This document shows, piece after piece, positions 28,822 through 35,603 of a stretch of 64,000 nucleotides of DNA. The first letter of the stretch is position 1; each line of letters opens with the position of its first letter. The notes below the pieces were generated by a model. That model was not told where the DNA came from. It saw only the letters and a program-made list of their open reading frames with translations, and searched no databases. Both the position numbers and the translations under genes were made by a program. Source of the DNA: CAYQLY01 sp964418605 (GTDB lineage: Bacteria; Bacteroidota; Bacteroidia; Cytophagales; Cyclobacteriaceae); assembly GCA_964418605.1 (NCBI GenBank), contig CAYQLY010000008.1, forward strand, positions 1 through 64,000, in the 5' to 3' direction.

Positions 28822-28829
28822 CAAAGATA
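28822..28829 (-). promoter_or_regulatory. Bacteroidota -7 box of the SulP-CA gene
   Basis: On the minus strand the sequence reads TATCTTTG, a perfect TAnnTTTG match 25 bases before the ATG. No TTG was seen at the -33 distance. Confidence 0.5.
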
Positions 28830-28860
28830 ATAAAATCGTGATGACTAAGTTTTTTAAAAT

Positions 28861-29730
28861 TTAATTTAAAGGTATAAAAATTTTTGTCTTTAAGTATTCT
28901 GGTTTAGTACGTTGAGGCGAATTCATGTATTGTTCAAAAGCTGGTCGATGAGCTAATCTTTTATTTTCTTCTAATATCCATACAGAATAAATATAATCGT
29001 ATATACTATTTAATTCAGAATAAGGCCCTTGATGTTCAAATACAGCATAAGTTCCTCCTTCAATAAGCTTGTAGCCAACCGTATCTTTGGGGGTAAATGG
29101 TTTTTTTATACCTATACAAGCATCATAACGTATGTGTTCTTCCGCTGTTATTTCTGGACTATCATGACTGATTCCATACATGTTTATTTTCCATCCTAAC
29201 TTCCAATTTTTATAACCCCATCTGATCAGTTTTTTCCATGTTTCACCGACCTGCTCATATGGCCCATTATGACGAATGTAAGCTATTGGGATTGGCTTTA
29301 TATTAATTATAGCAGGAGAAGAGATAAGCATTGTTTGGTGATCATGATTAGACTTAATAAAAATTTTCTTTTTATTTTCATTTATAGTTTTTTGCTTGTC
29401 ACGAAAGTCAGAAGGTGACAAGTTGAAGTAAGAAGAAAAAGTTCTACTAAAACTTTCTGGCTGATTGAATCCACATTGGTATCCAATAGTTGCAATAGAT
29501 TGTGTAGTGCTTTTGAGTAAAATAGCAGCTTTTTCTAATCTAATTCGGGTAATGTATGCATAAAGAGTAGTTTGTGTATAGGCTTTAAATAATCTATGAA
29601 AGTGATAGGCAGAGAGATGGGCAATGTTTGCTATTGTATCTAATTGTAAGGATTCGTTAAAATTATTTTCGATGTAATGAATGGCACGAGTCATACATGT
29701 TTGATAATATTCCTTTGTACTCTCTTTCAT
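28861..29730 (-). CDS. AraC-family regulator with GyrI-like effector domain
   Basis: 289 residues. Two helix-turn-helix motifs occupy the N-terminal 110 residues (LDTIANIAHLSAYHFHRLFKAYT, IATIGYQCGFNQPESFSRTFSSYF), as in Rob/SoxS-type AraC proteins. The C-terminal half (about 130-289) is a GyrI-like small-molecule-binding domain (IPIAYIRHNGPYEQVGETWKKL, GGTYAVFEHQGPYSELNSIYDYI). Such fusions usually sense xenobiotics or lipophilic ligands. It lies 17 bases downstream of the BtrH-like gene and probably shares its transcript, which suggests regulation of that gene. Confidence 0.88.
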   Translation of the reverse strand: MKESTKEYYQTCMTRAIHYIENNFNESLQLDTIANIAHLSAYHFHRLFKAYTQTTLYAYITRIRLEKAAILLKSTTQSIATIGYQCGFNQPESFSRTFSSYFNLSPSDFRDKQKTINENKKKIFIKSNHDHQTMLISSPAIINIKPIPIAYIRHNGPYEQVGETWKKLIRWGYKNWKLGWKINMYGISHDSPEITAEEHIRYDACIGIKKPFTPKDTVGYKLIEGGTYAVFEHQGPYSELNSIYDYIYSVWILEENKRLAHRPAFEQYMNSPQRTKPEYLKTKIFIPLN

Positions 29731-29747
29731 AATGTTGCTATATGGTT

Positions 29748-30728
29748 TTATATATTCTTCAATAACTCCATTGCTGTTTTTTCTTTAGTTGAAATAGTTT
29801 TTAAAATAGAAGATGCGTCATAAATATGTTTTATATCTCTTTCTGAACTTGCCTTGTTAAATAACGTAGAAATGCTTGTCCAATCTTTTGCAACCTCGTT
29901 AAATAAATCATACGCTGATTTTAATTTATCATTTTGTAATAAACTATAGCTTTCTTTTAAAAAATCACGGTATAAATTTCTGAATAAAGCACCTCCTGTT
30001 CCCGCTTTTTCCATCAGTTGTGCTGTAGTTTTAAAATCGTTTTCTACATCTTTACTTTGTTGGAACCATTTGATAATTTCTGAGCTTGCTTTTAAGATGC
30101 CTTTATAGCTGATATTGGTGATAGGAGGGTTGAGGTATTCTGTTGCATTGGCTTTGATGGCAGTTGGGATTGCTTTTTTCAAATCAAAAGACTGGGTTGT
30201 TTTAGTAATGGTATAATATAAGTTCTTTGAAGACATAGGTCCCTTTTCTGCTCGTGCTAGTGCTAAACTTTTTAAGGATGTTTTAACTTGTCCACCTTGT
30301 TGAGTAGTATCTACTAAATACGCGTAATGATGGTCATATCCATAGAGAGCAGCATAATGGCCTGCAAAGTGAAAGGGTCTTGAAAAGTATTCTAAATGAT
30401 AGCAGTCTAATTTTAGTCCTACTGCTTTGCCTTCATCAATCAGTTTTTTTACATCATCCCATGCTTTTTTGACAGATGATGTTTCTTTTACAGTTAAATG
30501 GAGATTTAAGTTTTTCGTGATATTTTGAGTGAGTATATCAGGTTTTATTCGTCCACCAATAAATGGGAAGTTCATTATTTTCATATTCCAGAAAATAAAA
30601 TTCAAACCTTCACCTAGCCCGAATAATAAAGGCTCTGATAGATTAATATTTAGTTGTTTGAGCAATGTTCCTGTTGCAGTAGTTTCACAGTGCTGTCCAT
30701 TGAATGGTTGGATAGAAAGTATTGGCAT
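29748..30728 (-). CDS. BtrH N-terminal-domain / DUF4872 protein
   Basis: 326 residues. The N-terminal part (about 1-130) has the BtrH_N pattern: NGQHCETTATGTLLKQ with the cysteine-histidine pair, then SEPLLFGLGEGLNFIFW, and later GHYAALYGYDHHYAYLVDT. These are the cysteine-protease-like fold and catalytic residues of BtrH, which transfers an acyl group in butirosin biosynthesis. The C-terminal part is helical, as in DUF4872. No aminoglycoside genes are near, so the acyl donor and acceptor are unknown. The ATG at 30728 was chosen because an upstream GTG lies inside the putative promoter. Confidence 0.75.
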   Translation of the reverse strand: MPILSIQPFNGQHCETTATGTLLKQLNINLSEPLLFGLGEGLNFIFWNMKIMNFPFIGGRIKPDILTQNITKNLNLHLTVKETSSVKKAWDDVKKLIDEGKAVGLKLDCYHLEYFSRPFHFAGHYAALYGYDHHYAYLVDTTQQGGQVKTSLKSLALARAEKGPMSSKNLYYTITKTTQSFDLKKAIPTAIKANATEYLNPPITNISYKGILKASSEIIKWFQQSKDVENDFKTTAQLMEKAGTGGALFRNLYRDFLKESYSLLQNDKLKSAYDLFNEVAKDWTSISTLFNKASSERDIKHIYDASSILKTISTKEKTAMELLKNI

Positions 30729-30743
30729 ATTTATTTTTTTTCT

Positions 30744-30751
30744 CAAACATA
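30744..30751 (-). promoter_or_regulatory. Bacteroidota -7 box of the BtrH-like gene
   Basis: On the minus strand TATGTTTG matches TAnnTTTG perfectly, 15 bases before the ATG. A palindrome at 30756-30780 covers the spacer and -33 region. Confidence 0.5.
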
Positions 30752-30755
30752 TCAC

Positions 30756-30780
30756 TTTATCAAATTGATGACTTGATAAA
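30756..30780. promoter_or_regulatory. Candidate operator: 8-bp perfect inverted repeat
   Basis: TTTATCAA (30756-30763) and TTGATAAA (30773-30780) are separated by 9 bases. The repeat lies just upstream of the -7 box of the BtrH-like/AraC unit and 6 bases from the kptA stop. No T tract follows on the minus strand, so it is more likely a protein-binding site than a terminator. Confidence 0.4.
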
Positions 30781-30785
30781 TCTTG

Positions 30786-31337
30786 CTATTTTTTAGAATT
30801 AAAATTAATATATAATGCAGGGACGTGATCTGTTAACCATACGTTGTTTTCAGAACGATAAAATGTATAGCCGTCATGGTGCATTTGCTCTGAATGAATG
30901 GTAAGAATAATGGGTTTGCCTCGGCGTTTTCCTACAGTTAGTGCTACGTCTTCGAATTCTGAAAGATGAACATGATGTCTTTTTTGTTTTGTTAGCCCTT
31001 CTAATTCAATATGCTCTATATATTTTTTTGACGTACCATGATAGAGAAGAAAAGGCGGGGTAAGAGGTTCTAAATTTAGATCAATTGGAATACTATGGCC
31101 TTGATTGGCTCTAATTTTAGTTTTATTCGCATTGAAGATATATCTTTTTTTGTCATTGGTATTCACAATTTCATACAATAAGCTCAAAGTTATATCATAT
31201 CCTTTTTCTTTCATTTTTTTAATTAGATCAGTTACATCAGCCCATCCTGATTCATCGAGCTCAAGTTGAATATGTGACGGATTATGACGTAAAATATAAC
31301 TTAGTGTTCTGCCAAGTAAAATATATTTTTTATCCAT
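30786..31337 (-). CDS. kptA: RNA 2'-phosphotransferase (Tpt1/KptA)
   Basis: 183 residues. The family removes an internal RNA 2'-phosphate onto NAD+, giving ADP-ribose 1''-2'' cyclic phosphate. The N-terminal winged-helix lobe is seen (GRTLSYILRHNPSHIQLELDESGWADV, with the Arg-His pair). The NAD-binding lobe follows: LLYHGTSKKYIEHIELEGL, HHVHLSEFEDVALTVGKRRGKPIIL and FYRSENNVWLTDHVP. The ATG at 31337 lies 10 bases after the gldC stop. An upstream in-frame codon would overlap gldC and was rejected. It is the last gene of the M48/zinc-ribbon/gldC/kptA operon. Confidence 0.92.
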   Translation of the reverse strand: MDKKYILLGRTLSYILRHNPSHIQLELDESGWADVTDLIKKMKEKGYDITLSLLYEIVNTNDKKRYIFNANKTKIRANQGHSIPIDLNLEPLTPPFLLYHGTSKKYIEHIELEGLTKQKRHHVHLSEFEDVALTVGKRRGKPIILTIHSEQMHHDGYTFYRSENNVWLTDHVPALYINFNSKK

Positions 31338-31347
31338 CGTGAATGAT

Positions 31348-31677
31348 TTATACTTCAGATGCAATACGTTTAGCTAAATCGTGGCAAAGTTTGTTGATTT
31401 CATTAGCCATTTCTTGATCCCCAGTTGATGTAGCTATAGTTTGGCTAAGGCCAGCCATAACTTCCACACAAAATTGTTTCATATTGAGAATGGGCATATC
31501 TTTTGTCCATAAATCAATACGTAACGTATTAGCTTGATCTTGATCCCATACAGCAACACTGATGCATTTTGTTTCTTGTACTTTTCCTGTTAAATGATCT
31601 GAGGCACTCCATTCTATTTTTTCAGGAAGTTGATCTTTATCTAGTTGTATTGTAAATTGAATGGTGGATTTTTTCAT
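31348..31677 (-). CDS. gldC: Gliding motility protein GldC
   Basis: 109 residues, soluble, the usual GldC size. Typical stretches are KSTIQFTIQLDKDQLPEKIEWSA, ISVAVWDQDQANTLRIDLWTKDMPI and ATSTGDQEMANEINKLC. GldC supports gliding in Flavobacterium, but it is also found in non-gliding Bacteroidota and its exact job is unknown. The ATG at 31677 was chosen because a longer reading would run 95 bases into the upstream gene. It sits between the zinc-ribbon gene (4 bases) and kptA (10 bases). Confidence 0.87.
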   Translation of the reverse strand: MKKSTIQFTIQLDKDQLPEKIEWSASDHLTGKVQETKCISVAVWDQDQANTLRIDLWTKDMPILNMKQFCVEVMAGLSQTIATSTGDQEMANEINKLCHDLAKRIASEV

Positions 31678-31681
31678 GAGA

Positions 31682-32104
31682 TTATTTTTTCTTTTGTTTA
31701 AATAACTTACGTATAATTTTTTTAAACCATCGTCGTATATCTCCGGCATCTTCTTTGTTGTTGATATCATATCCACAGATGCTGCAGTAGTAATGGGTAT
31801 ACTTAGGAGCTTCTCCTTCTGTGGAATTGTGTGCAGGATAGTAGAGTATTTCTTGAGTACTTTTTACTTTAAATGATTTGCATCGTGGACATTGAGCTTT
31901 AGCTATATCTTCTGTATATTCTTGTTCTTCTTTTTCTTTTATAAACTGCTTTATTTTCTCAGTGGTAAGGTTTCTTTTTTGGAGTAAATCATCTATTATT
32001 TTTTTTGTTTCGGGAAGATAGCTTTTGTATAAATAAGTATAGGTAAAAGCTAGCTCAAAGTCTTCGTAAGAGGATAAAAGCTCATATACTTTAGATGTGC
32101 TCAT
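31682..32104 (-). CDS. Small protein with C-terminal zinc ribbon, unknown
   Basis: 140 residues. The N-terminal 70 residues are helical (YELLSSYEDFELAFTYTYLYKSYLPETKKIIDDLLQKR) and resemble small degradation- or stress-related helical modules. The C-terminal part has two CxxC knuckles (CPRCKSFKVK at about 71 and YYCSICGYDI at about 109), forming a four-cysteine zinc ribbon. The end is strongly basic (KKIIRKLFKQKKK), which suggests nucleic-acid or membrane contact. The family is not recognised. It is second in the four-gene operon that starts with the M48 protease. Confidence 0.7.
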   Translation of the reverse strand: MSTSKVYELLSSYEDFELAFTYTYLYKSYLPETKKIIDDLLQKRNLTTEKIKQFIKEKEEQEYTEDIAKAQCPRCKSFKVKSTQEILYYPAHNSTEGEAPKYTHYYCSICGYDINNKEDAGDIRRWFKKIIRKLFKQKKK

Positions 32105-32110
32105 GTTTTT

Positions 32111-32932
32111 TTAAGGTAGGCTATTTTTGAATGCAGCATATTGGCCATCAGAAGCAGGAGTTGTTTTGTTGCAATTTAATGCGTTAGCTTTTTCATTGAT
32201 AGAGCCTACACGATTTCCAGGACTCGGATGTGTGCTTAAAAATTCCGGAACACGAGGTTGTCCACTTTTTTCTATTTTTTCGAAAAAAGAAGCAGCACCA
32301 TTACATTTATAATTGGTAGCACTTAAGTAAATGACAGACATTTCATCTGCTTCTGATTCATGGCATCGGCTGTTTTTGAGATCGGCTAGTTGTTTTGTAA
32401 TCTTTACGAGCAGACCTGGATCTTTGCCGGCGATAACACCTATTAATGTACTAATGCCATAATCACGGGTAAGAGCTTTGGTTGAGTGCCTGCGATCAGC
32501 ATGTGCGATTTCGTGACCTAAGACACCTGCAAAATCATCTTCATTATCTAGATATTTAATGATACCTGTGTAGACATAAATATATCCTCCAGGTGTGCAA
32601 AAGGCATTGAGTGTGCTATCGTTTTTAATGATTTTTACCTCCCAATTAAAAGCCGTTTTATTAACAACTTTACCTGAGTTTAATATTTTATCTCGAATTC
32701 GTTTGAGATGGGCATAGGCTACTGGATATATTGCCTCATCCAATATAGGATAGTCAACTGTATTAATACCTATTTCTGCGGCTACTTGTTGACCTAATTG
32801 TTTATCTTCATTTAATGAAAAAACATTGATGTCTGTACATGGATCTGATAGTCCTGAACTTTTATCTTTACAGCTGAGTGTACAGCTTACAATGATGATG
32901 CCTGTGATCAGATATGTTTTTATTTTTTTCAT
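32111..32932 (-). CDS. M48-family metalloprotease lipoprotein
   Basis: 273 residues. A lipobox (VSCTLSC) implies a lipid-anchored envelope protein. The M48 zinc motif is VLGHEIAHADRRHS (HExxH), with the third ligand glutamate in ESEADEMSVIYL and the late LSTHPSPGNRVGSI. It resembles the BepA/LoiP-type periplasmic proteases that survey outer-membrane protein assembly, but without TPR repeats. It is the first gene of a tight operon with the zinc-ribbon gene, gldC and kptA. Confidence 0.88.
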   Translation of the reverse strand: MKKIKTYLITGIIIVSCTLSCKDKSSGLSDPCTDINVFSLNEDKQLGQQVAAEIGINTVDYPILDEAIYPVAYAHLKRIRDKILNSGKVVNKTAFNWEVKIIKNDSTLNAFCTPGGYIYVYTGIIKYLDNEDDFAGVLGHEIAHADRRHSTKALTRDYGISTLIGVIAGKDPGLLVKITKQLADLKNSRCHESEADEMSVIYLSATNYKCNGAASFFEKIEKSGQPRVPEFLSTHPSPGNRVGSINEKANALNCNKTTPASDGQYAAFKNSLP

Positions 32933-32955
32933 GGTTTTGATATTTTAATAGTATA

Positions 32956-32963
32956 CAAATATA
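32956..32963 (-). promoter_or_regulatory. Bacteroidota -7 box of the M48/gldC/kptA operon
   Basis: On the minus strand TATATTTG matches TAnnTTTG perfectly, 23 bases before the M48 ATG, inside the 47-base gap after scoB. It separates this operon from the CoA-transferase genes. Confidence 0.5.
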
Positions 32964-32979
32964 ATTTTAGTTTTTTAAA

Positions 32980-33639
32980 TTAAATACGCATTTCAGGAAT
33001 ATCTCCTTCAATTAAAAGCTTTCCTTCTGTTGCCTTCATTATATCCCACACTGTTACACCAGGTGCTCTTTCAATTAGTTTAAATCCGCCTTCAGGTAAT
33101 ACGTCAATGACAGCTAGCTCGGTTACAATTTTTTTTACACATTTTGTGCCTGTGAGAGGTAATGTGCATTTTTTTAATAATTTGGAATGGCCCTCTTTAT
33201 TGATGTGTTGCATAGCCACAATAATATTATCTGCAGAAGCAACTAGATCCATGGCTCCTCCCATACCTTTTACTAATTTCCCTGGTATCTTCCAGTTAGC
33301 AATATCGCCTTCTTCTGATACCTCCATGGCCCCTAATATGGTAATGTGAATGTGACCTCCTCGTATCATACCAAAACTTTCTGCGGAATTAAAAAGAGCA
33401 GATCCAGGTATCATGGTGATCGTCTGCTTGCCGGCATTAATGAGATCTGCATCTACATATTCTTCTTTTGGGAAGGGCCCCATACCCAATAATCCATTTT
33501 CAGATTGAAGGACAACATTGATGTCTTTGGGAATATAATTAGCTACAAGTGTTGGAATTCCAATTCCTAGATTAACATAGTAACCATCTTTAACTTCTTG
33601 TGCGATACGTTTTGCAATACCATTCTTGTCTAGTGCCAT
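32980..33639 (-). CDS. scoB: 3-oxoacid CoA-transferase subunit B
   Basis: 219 residues. The beta subunit of succinyl-CoA:3-ketoacid-type CoA-transferases contains the catalytic glutamate, seen in LQSENGLLGMGPFP. Other family stretches are YYVNLGIGIPTLV, GGHIHITILGAMEVSEEGDIANW, GMGGAMDLV and VTELAVIDVLPEGGF. With subunit A (34816-35511) it would move CoA between succinate and acetoacetate or another 3-oxoacid. The two genes are separated by a membrane glycosyltransferase, whose stop overlaps this start by 10 bases. Confidence 0.9.
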   Translation of the reverse strand: MALDKNGIAKRIAQEVKDGYYVNLGIGIPTLVANYIPKDINVVLQSENGLLGMGPFPKEEYVDADLINAGKQTITMIPGSALFNSAESFGMIRGGHIHITILGAMEVSEEGDIANWKIPGKLVKGMGGAMDLVASADNIIVAMQHINKEGHSKLLKKCTLPLTGTKCVKKIVTELAVIDVLPEGGFKLIERAPGVTVWDIMKATEGKLLIEGDIPEMRI

Positions 33640-34811
33640 AAGGTGTTGGGTTGTTTAGGAAGTTGATGCCAAAATATGATGTTTTTTGTTGTATGAATGA
33701 CTGGATAAATGAACCATAGAAGCAAACCTATGATTATTGTATTTCTGTAGATTATTTTTTTTAGATGTGTATGATAATTATCTATAAGTAAAAAAATAGG
33801 TCCAATTAATAAAGGATAAGTGGTACATAAATAGCGGTCAATCTCGTCTTCAATGCCTGAATAAAATATGAGCATAAGACTAAAAAAACATAGAAATAAA
33901 ATAAGTAGAGATGTTATTATTTTATTTGTAGATTGATAGAGGGATGGTCTTTTTTTTATCCAAAAAAATAAAAATAAAAGTAATAGTCCAATTAGTGAAA
34001 TAGCTCGTATGCTGAAAGTTATTTTATATGGTAAAAACCAAGAAAGTATGGAATTCATATAGAGGTATAACGCATGTTCTAGTGGTACAGAAAAAAAACC
34101 ATCACTTTTTTGCTGTCCTGCAAATACACCATGATAATAAAAATTTCGTATAAACCAGGCTATACTTGTTATCAGTGATAATCCTGTATACATAAAGCTT
34201 TTGTATACTCTTCTTTGAAAAGATTCTGATGAAAGCAACAGTAGACTAATACCTATTCCAATGACATAAAATATACCTGCATACCGTTGTAAACATAATA
34301 GGTTGCTAAATATGATCAGCCCTATAAAGTTTAATGTATAGTTTTTTTTGTAGTAGGATAGGAGATGGTAGATGGTAATGCTTAATAGTAAAAAAAATAC
34401 AGGCTCTGACCATAAAAAAATATGGGTCATGATTAGAGGAGGATGTAATACGATACAGCCAAGCATGATCCAGAAAAATATCTTTTTTTGAAATAGAGGG
34501 TAAAAAGCAATGCTAATAATTAGGATAGAAGCACCCCAGGTTATACTATGTAGAACTAGTGCAGCTGAGAGGTAGTTCCCACTTAGTCCTTTTAGAGCAG
34601 CAAGTAATAGTGGAAATAAAGGAGATCTGTTAATATAAGGTTTGTGATCGTCCAAAATAATTTTCCCATCGTTGTAAAAATGGTCAGCTGCTTGTAAAAA
34701 CTGGTAAGAATCAAATGTTAGAAGAAGTTGCCCGTGTGCAGCTAATGTAACTAAAATAATACCGCTAAGTGAAAGTATACTGATAAATAGATAGGTGTAC
34801 TTATCTTTCAT
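33630..34811 (-). CDS. Polytopic membrane glycosyltransferase-like protein (PMT/ArnT-like, GT-C fold)
   Basis: 393 residues with about 11 hydrophobic segments. The first large loop has LTFDSYQFLQAADHFYNDGKI, with the aspartate typical of the GT-C catalytic loop, and YINRSPLFPLLLAAL. This matches the dolichyl/undecaprenyl-phosphate-mannose protein mannosyltransferase group. The acceptor is unknown. I used the ATG at 34811, 4 bases after the scoA stop. An alternative start at 34853 would overlap scoA. The gene is wedged between the two CoA-transferase subunit genes on the same strand. Confidence 0.7.
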   Translation of the reverse strand: MKDKYTYLFISILSLSGIILVTLAAHGQLLLTFDSYQFLQAADHFYNDGKIILDDHKPYINRSPLFPLLLAALKGLSGNYLSAALVLHSITWGASILIISIAFYPLFQKKIFFWIMLGCIVLHPPLIMTHIFLWSEPVFFLLLSITIYHLLSYYKKNYTLNFIGLIIFSNLLCLQRYAGIFYVIGIGISLLLLSSESFQRRVYKSFMYTGLSLITSIAWFIRNFYYHGVFAGQQKSDGFFSVPLEHALYLYMNSILSWFLPYKITFSIRAISLIGLLLLFLFFWIKKRPSLYQSTNKIITSLLILFLCFFSLMLIFYSGIEDEIDRYLCTTYPLLIGPIFLLIDNYHTHLKKIIYRNTIIIGLLLWFIYPVIHTTKNIIFWHQLPKQPNTLWH

Positions 34812-34815
34812 GTAT

Positions 34816-35511
34816 TTATTTTTGAATTGTTCGCTGCTCAATTCTTTTCTCATAATTTACACCTTGGAAAATACGTTGAACGTAAATGCCAGGTGTATGA
34901 ATGGTGTTTGGATCAAGCTGTCCTGCAGGGACTAACTCTTCTACTTCAGCTATTGTGATTTTTCCTGCAGCAGCCATCATAGGGTTGAAATTTTGCGCAG
35001 TGCCTCGATAGATGAGGTTTCCCATTGTATCACCTTTCCATGCTTTGACGAGCGAAAAATCTGCTTTGAGCCATTTTTCCATTAAATATATTTTTCCATC
35101 AAACTCCCGTGTCTCTTTTCCTTGGGCTACATCAGTACCATAGCCTGCCGGCGTAAAAAAAGCAGGGATACCTGCTCCCCCTGCTCGGATACGTTCAGCC
35201 AAGGTGCCTTGTGGAAGAAGTTCTACTTCTAATTCACCAGATAAAAGTTGTCTTTCAAATTCTTCATTCTCGCCGACATAAGAAGAAATCATTTTTTTGA
35301 CTTGACGTGTTTTGAGAAGAAGTCCTATCCCAAAATCATCTACACCGGCATTATTGGATATACAGGTTAAATTGTTGATCCCTTTTTTTAATAAGGCCTG
35401 AATGCAGTTTTCCGGAATACCACATAATCCAAATCCGCCAAGCATAATAACAGCTCCTTCAGCAATGTCATGTATGGCTTCTTCCGCATTTTTTACTGTT
35501 TTGTTGATCAT
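34816..35511 (-). CDS. scoA: 3-oxoacid CoA-transferase subunit A
   Basis: 231 residues. Alpha-subunit signatures are GAVIMLGGFGLCGIPENCI, TCISNNAGVDDFGIGLLL, PQGTLAERIRAGGAGIPAFFTPAGYGT and NLIYRGTAQNFNPMMAAAGKITIAEVEE. It pairs with scoB 1.2 kb downstream. The pathway may be ketone-body or short-chain 3-oxoacid activation. The glutaryl-CoA-dehydrogenase-like gene at 38.6 kb could supply related substrates, but no operon link is seen. Confidence 0.9.
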   Translation of the reverse strand: MINKTVKNAEEAIHDIAEGAVIMLGGFGLCGIPENCIQALLKKGINNLTCISNNAGVDDFGIGLLLKTRQVKKMISSYVGENEEFERQLLSGELEVELLPQGTLAERIRAGGAGIPAFFTPAGYGTDVAQGKETREFDGKIYLMEKWLKADFSLVKAWKGDTMGNLIYRGTAQNFNPMMAAAGKITIAEVEELVPAGQLDPNTIHTPGIYVQRIFQGVNYEKRIEQRTIQK

Positions 35512-35534
35512 GATGTATGGTTGATGAACGTCTT

Positions 35535-35542
35535 CAAATTTA
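35535..35542 (-). promoter_or_regulatory. Bacteroidota -7 box of scoA
   Basis: On the minus strand TAAATTTG is a perfect TAnnTTTG match 23 bases before the scoA ATG. Confidence 0.5.
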
Positions 35543-35603
35543 GACGATTTTAAATATTTTTTTTACTGTTCGTATGTATTTATTGGTAAATAAATGTGGC
35601 GTA

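Noticed and set aside
23610..29730. nucleotide-sugar dehydrogenase, SulP fusion and neighbours as a capsule or polysaccharide cluster
   Set aside because: Only one sugar-nucleotide enzyme is present, with no flippase, polymerase or glycosyltransferases beside it.
31348..31776. A longer gldC reading with 33 extra N-terminal residues
   Set aside because: The extension is the antisense-free overlap with the upstream zinc-ribbon gene in another frame, and GldC homologues begin at the internal MKKSTIQF.
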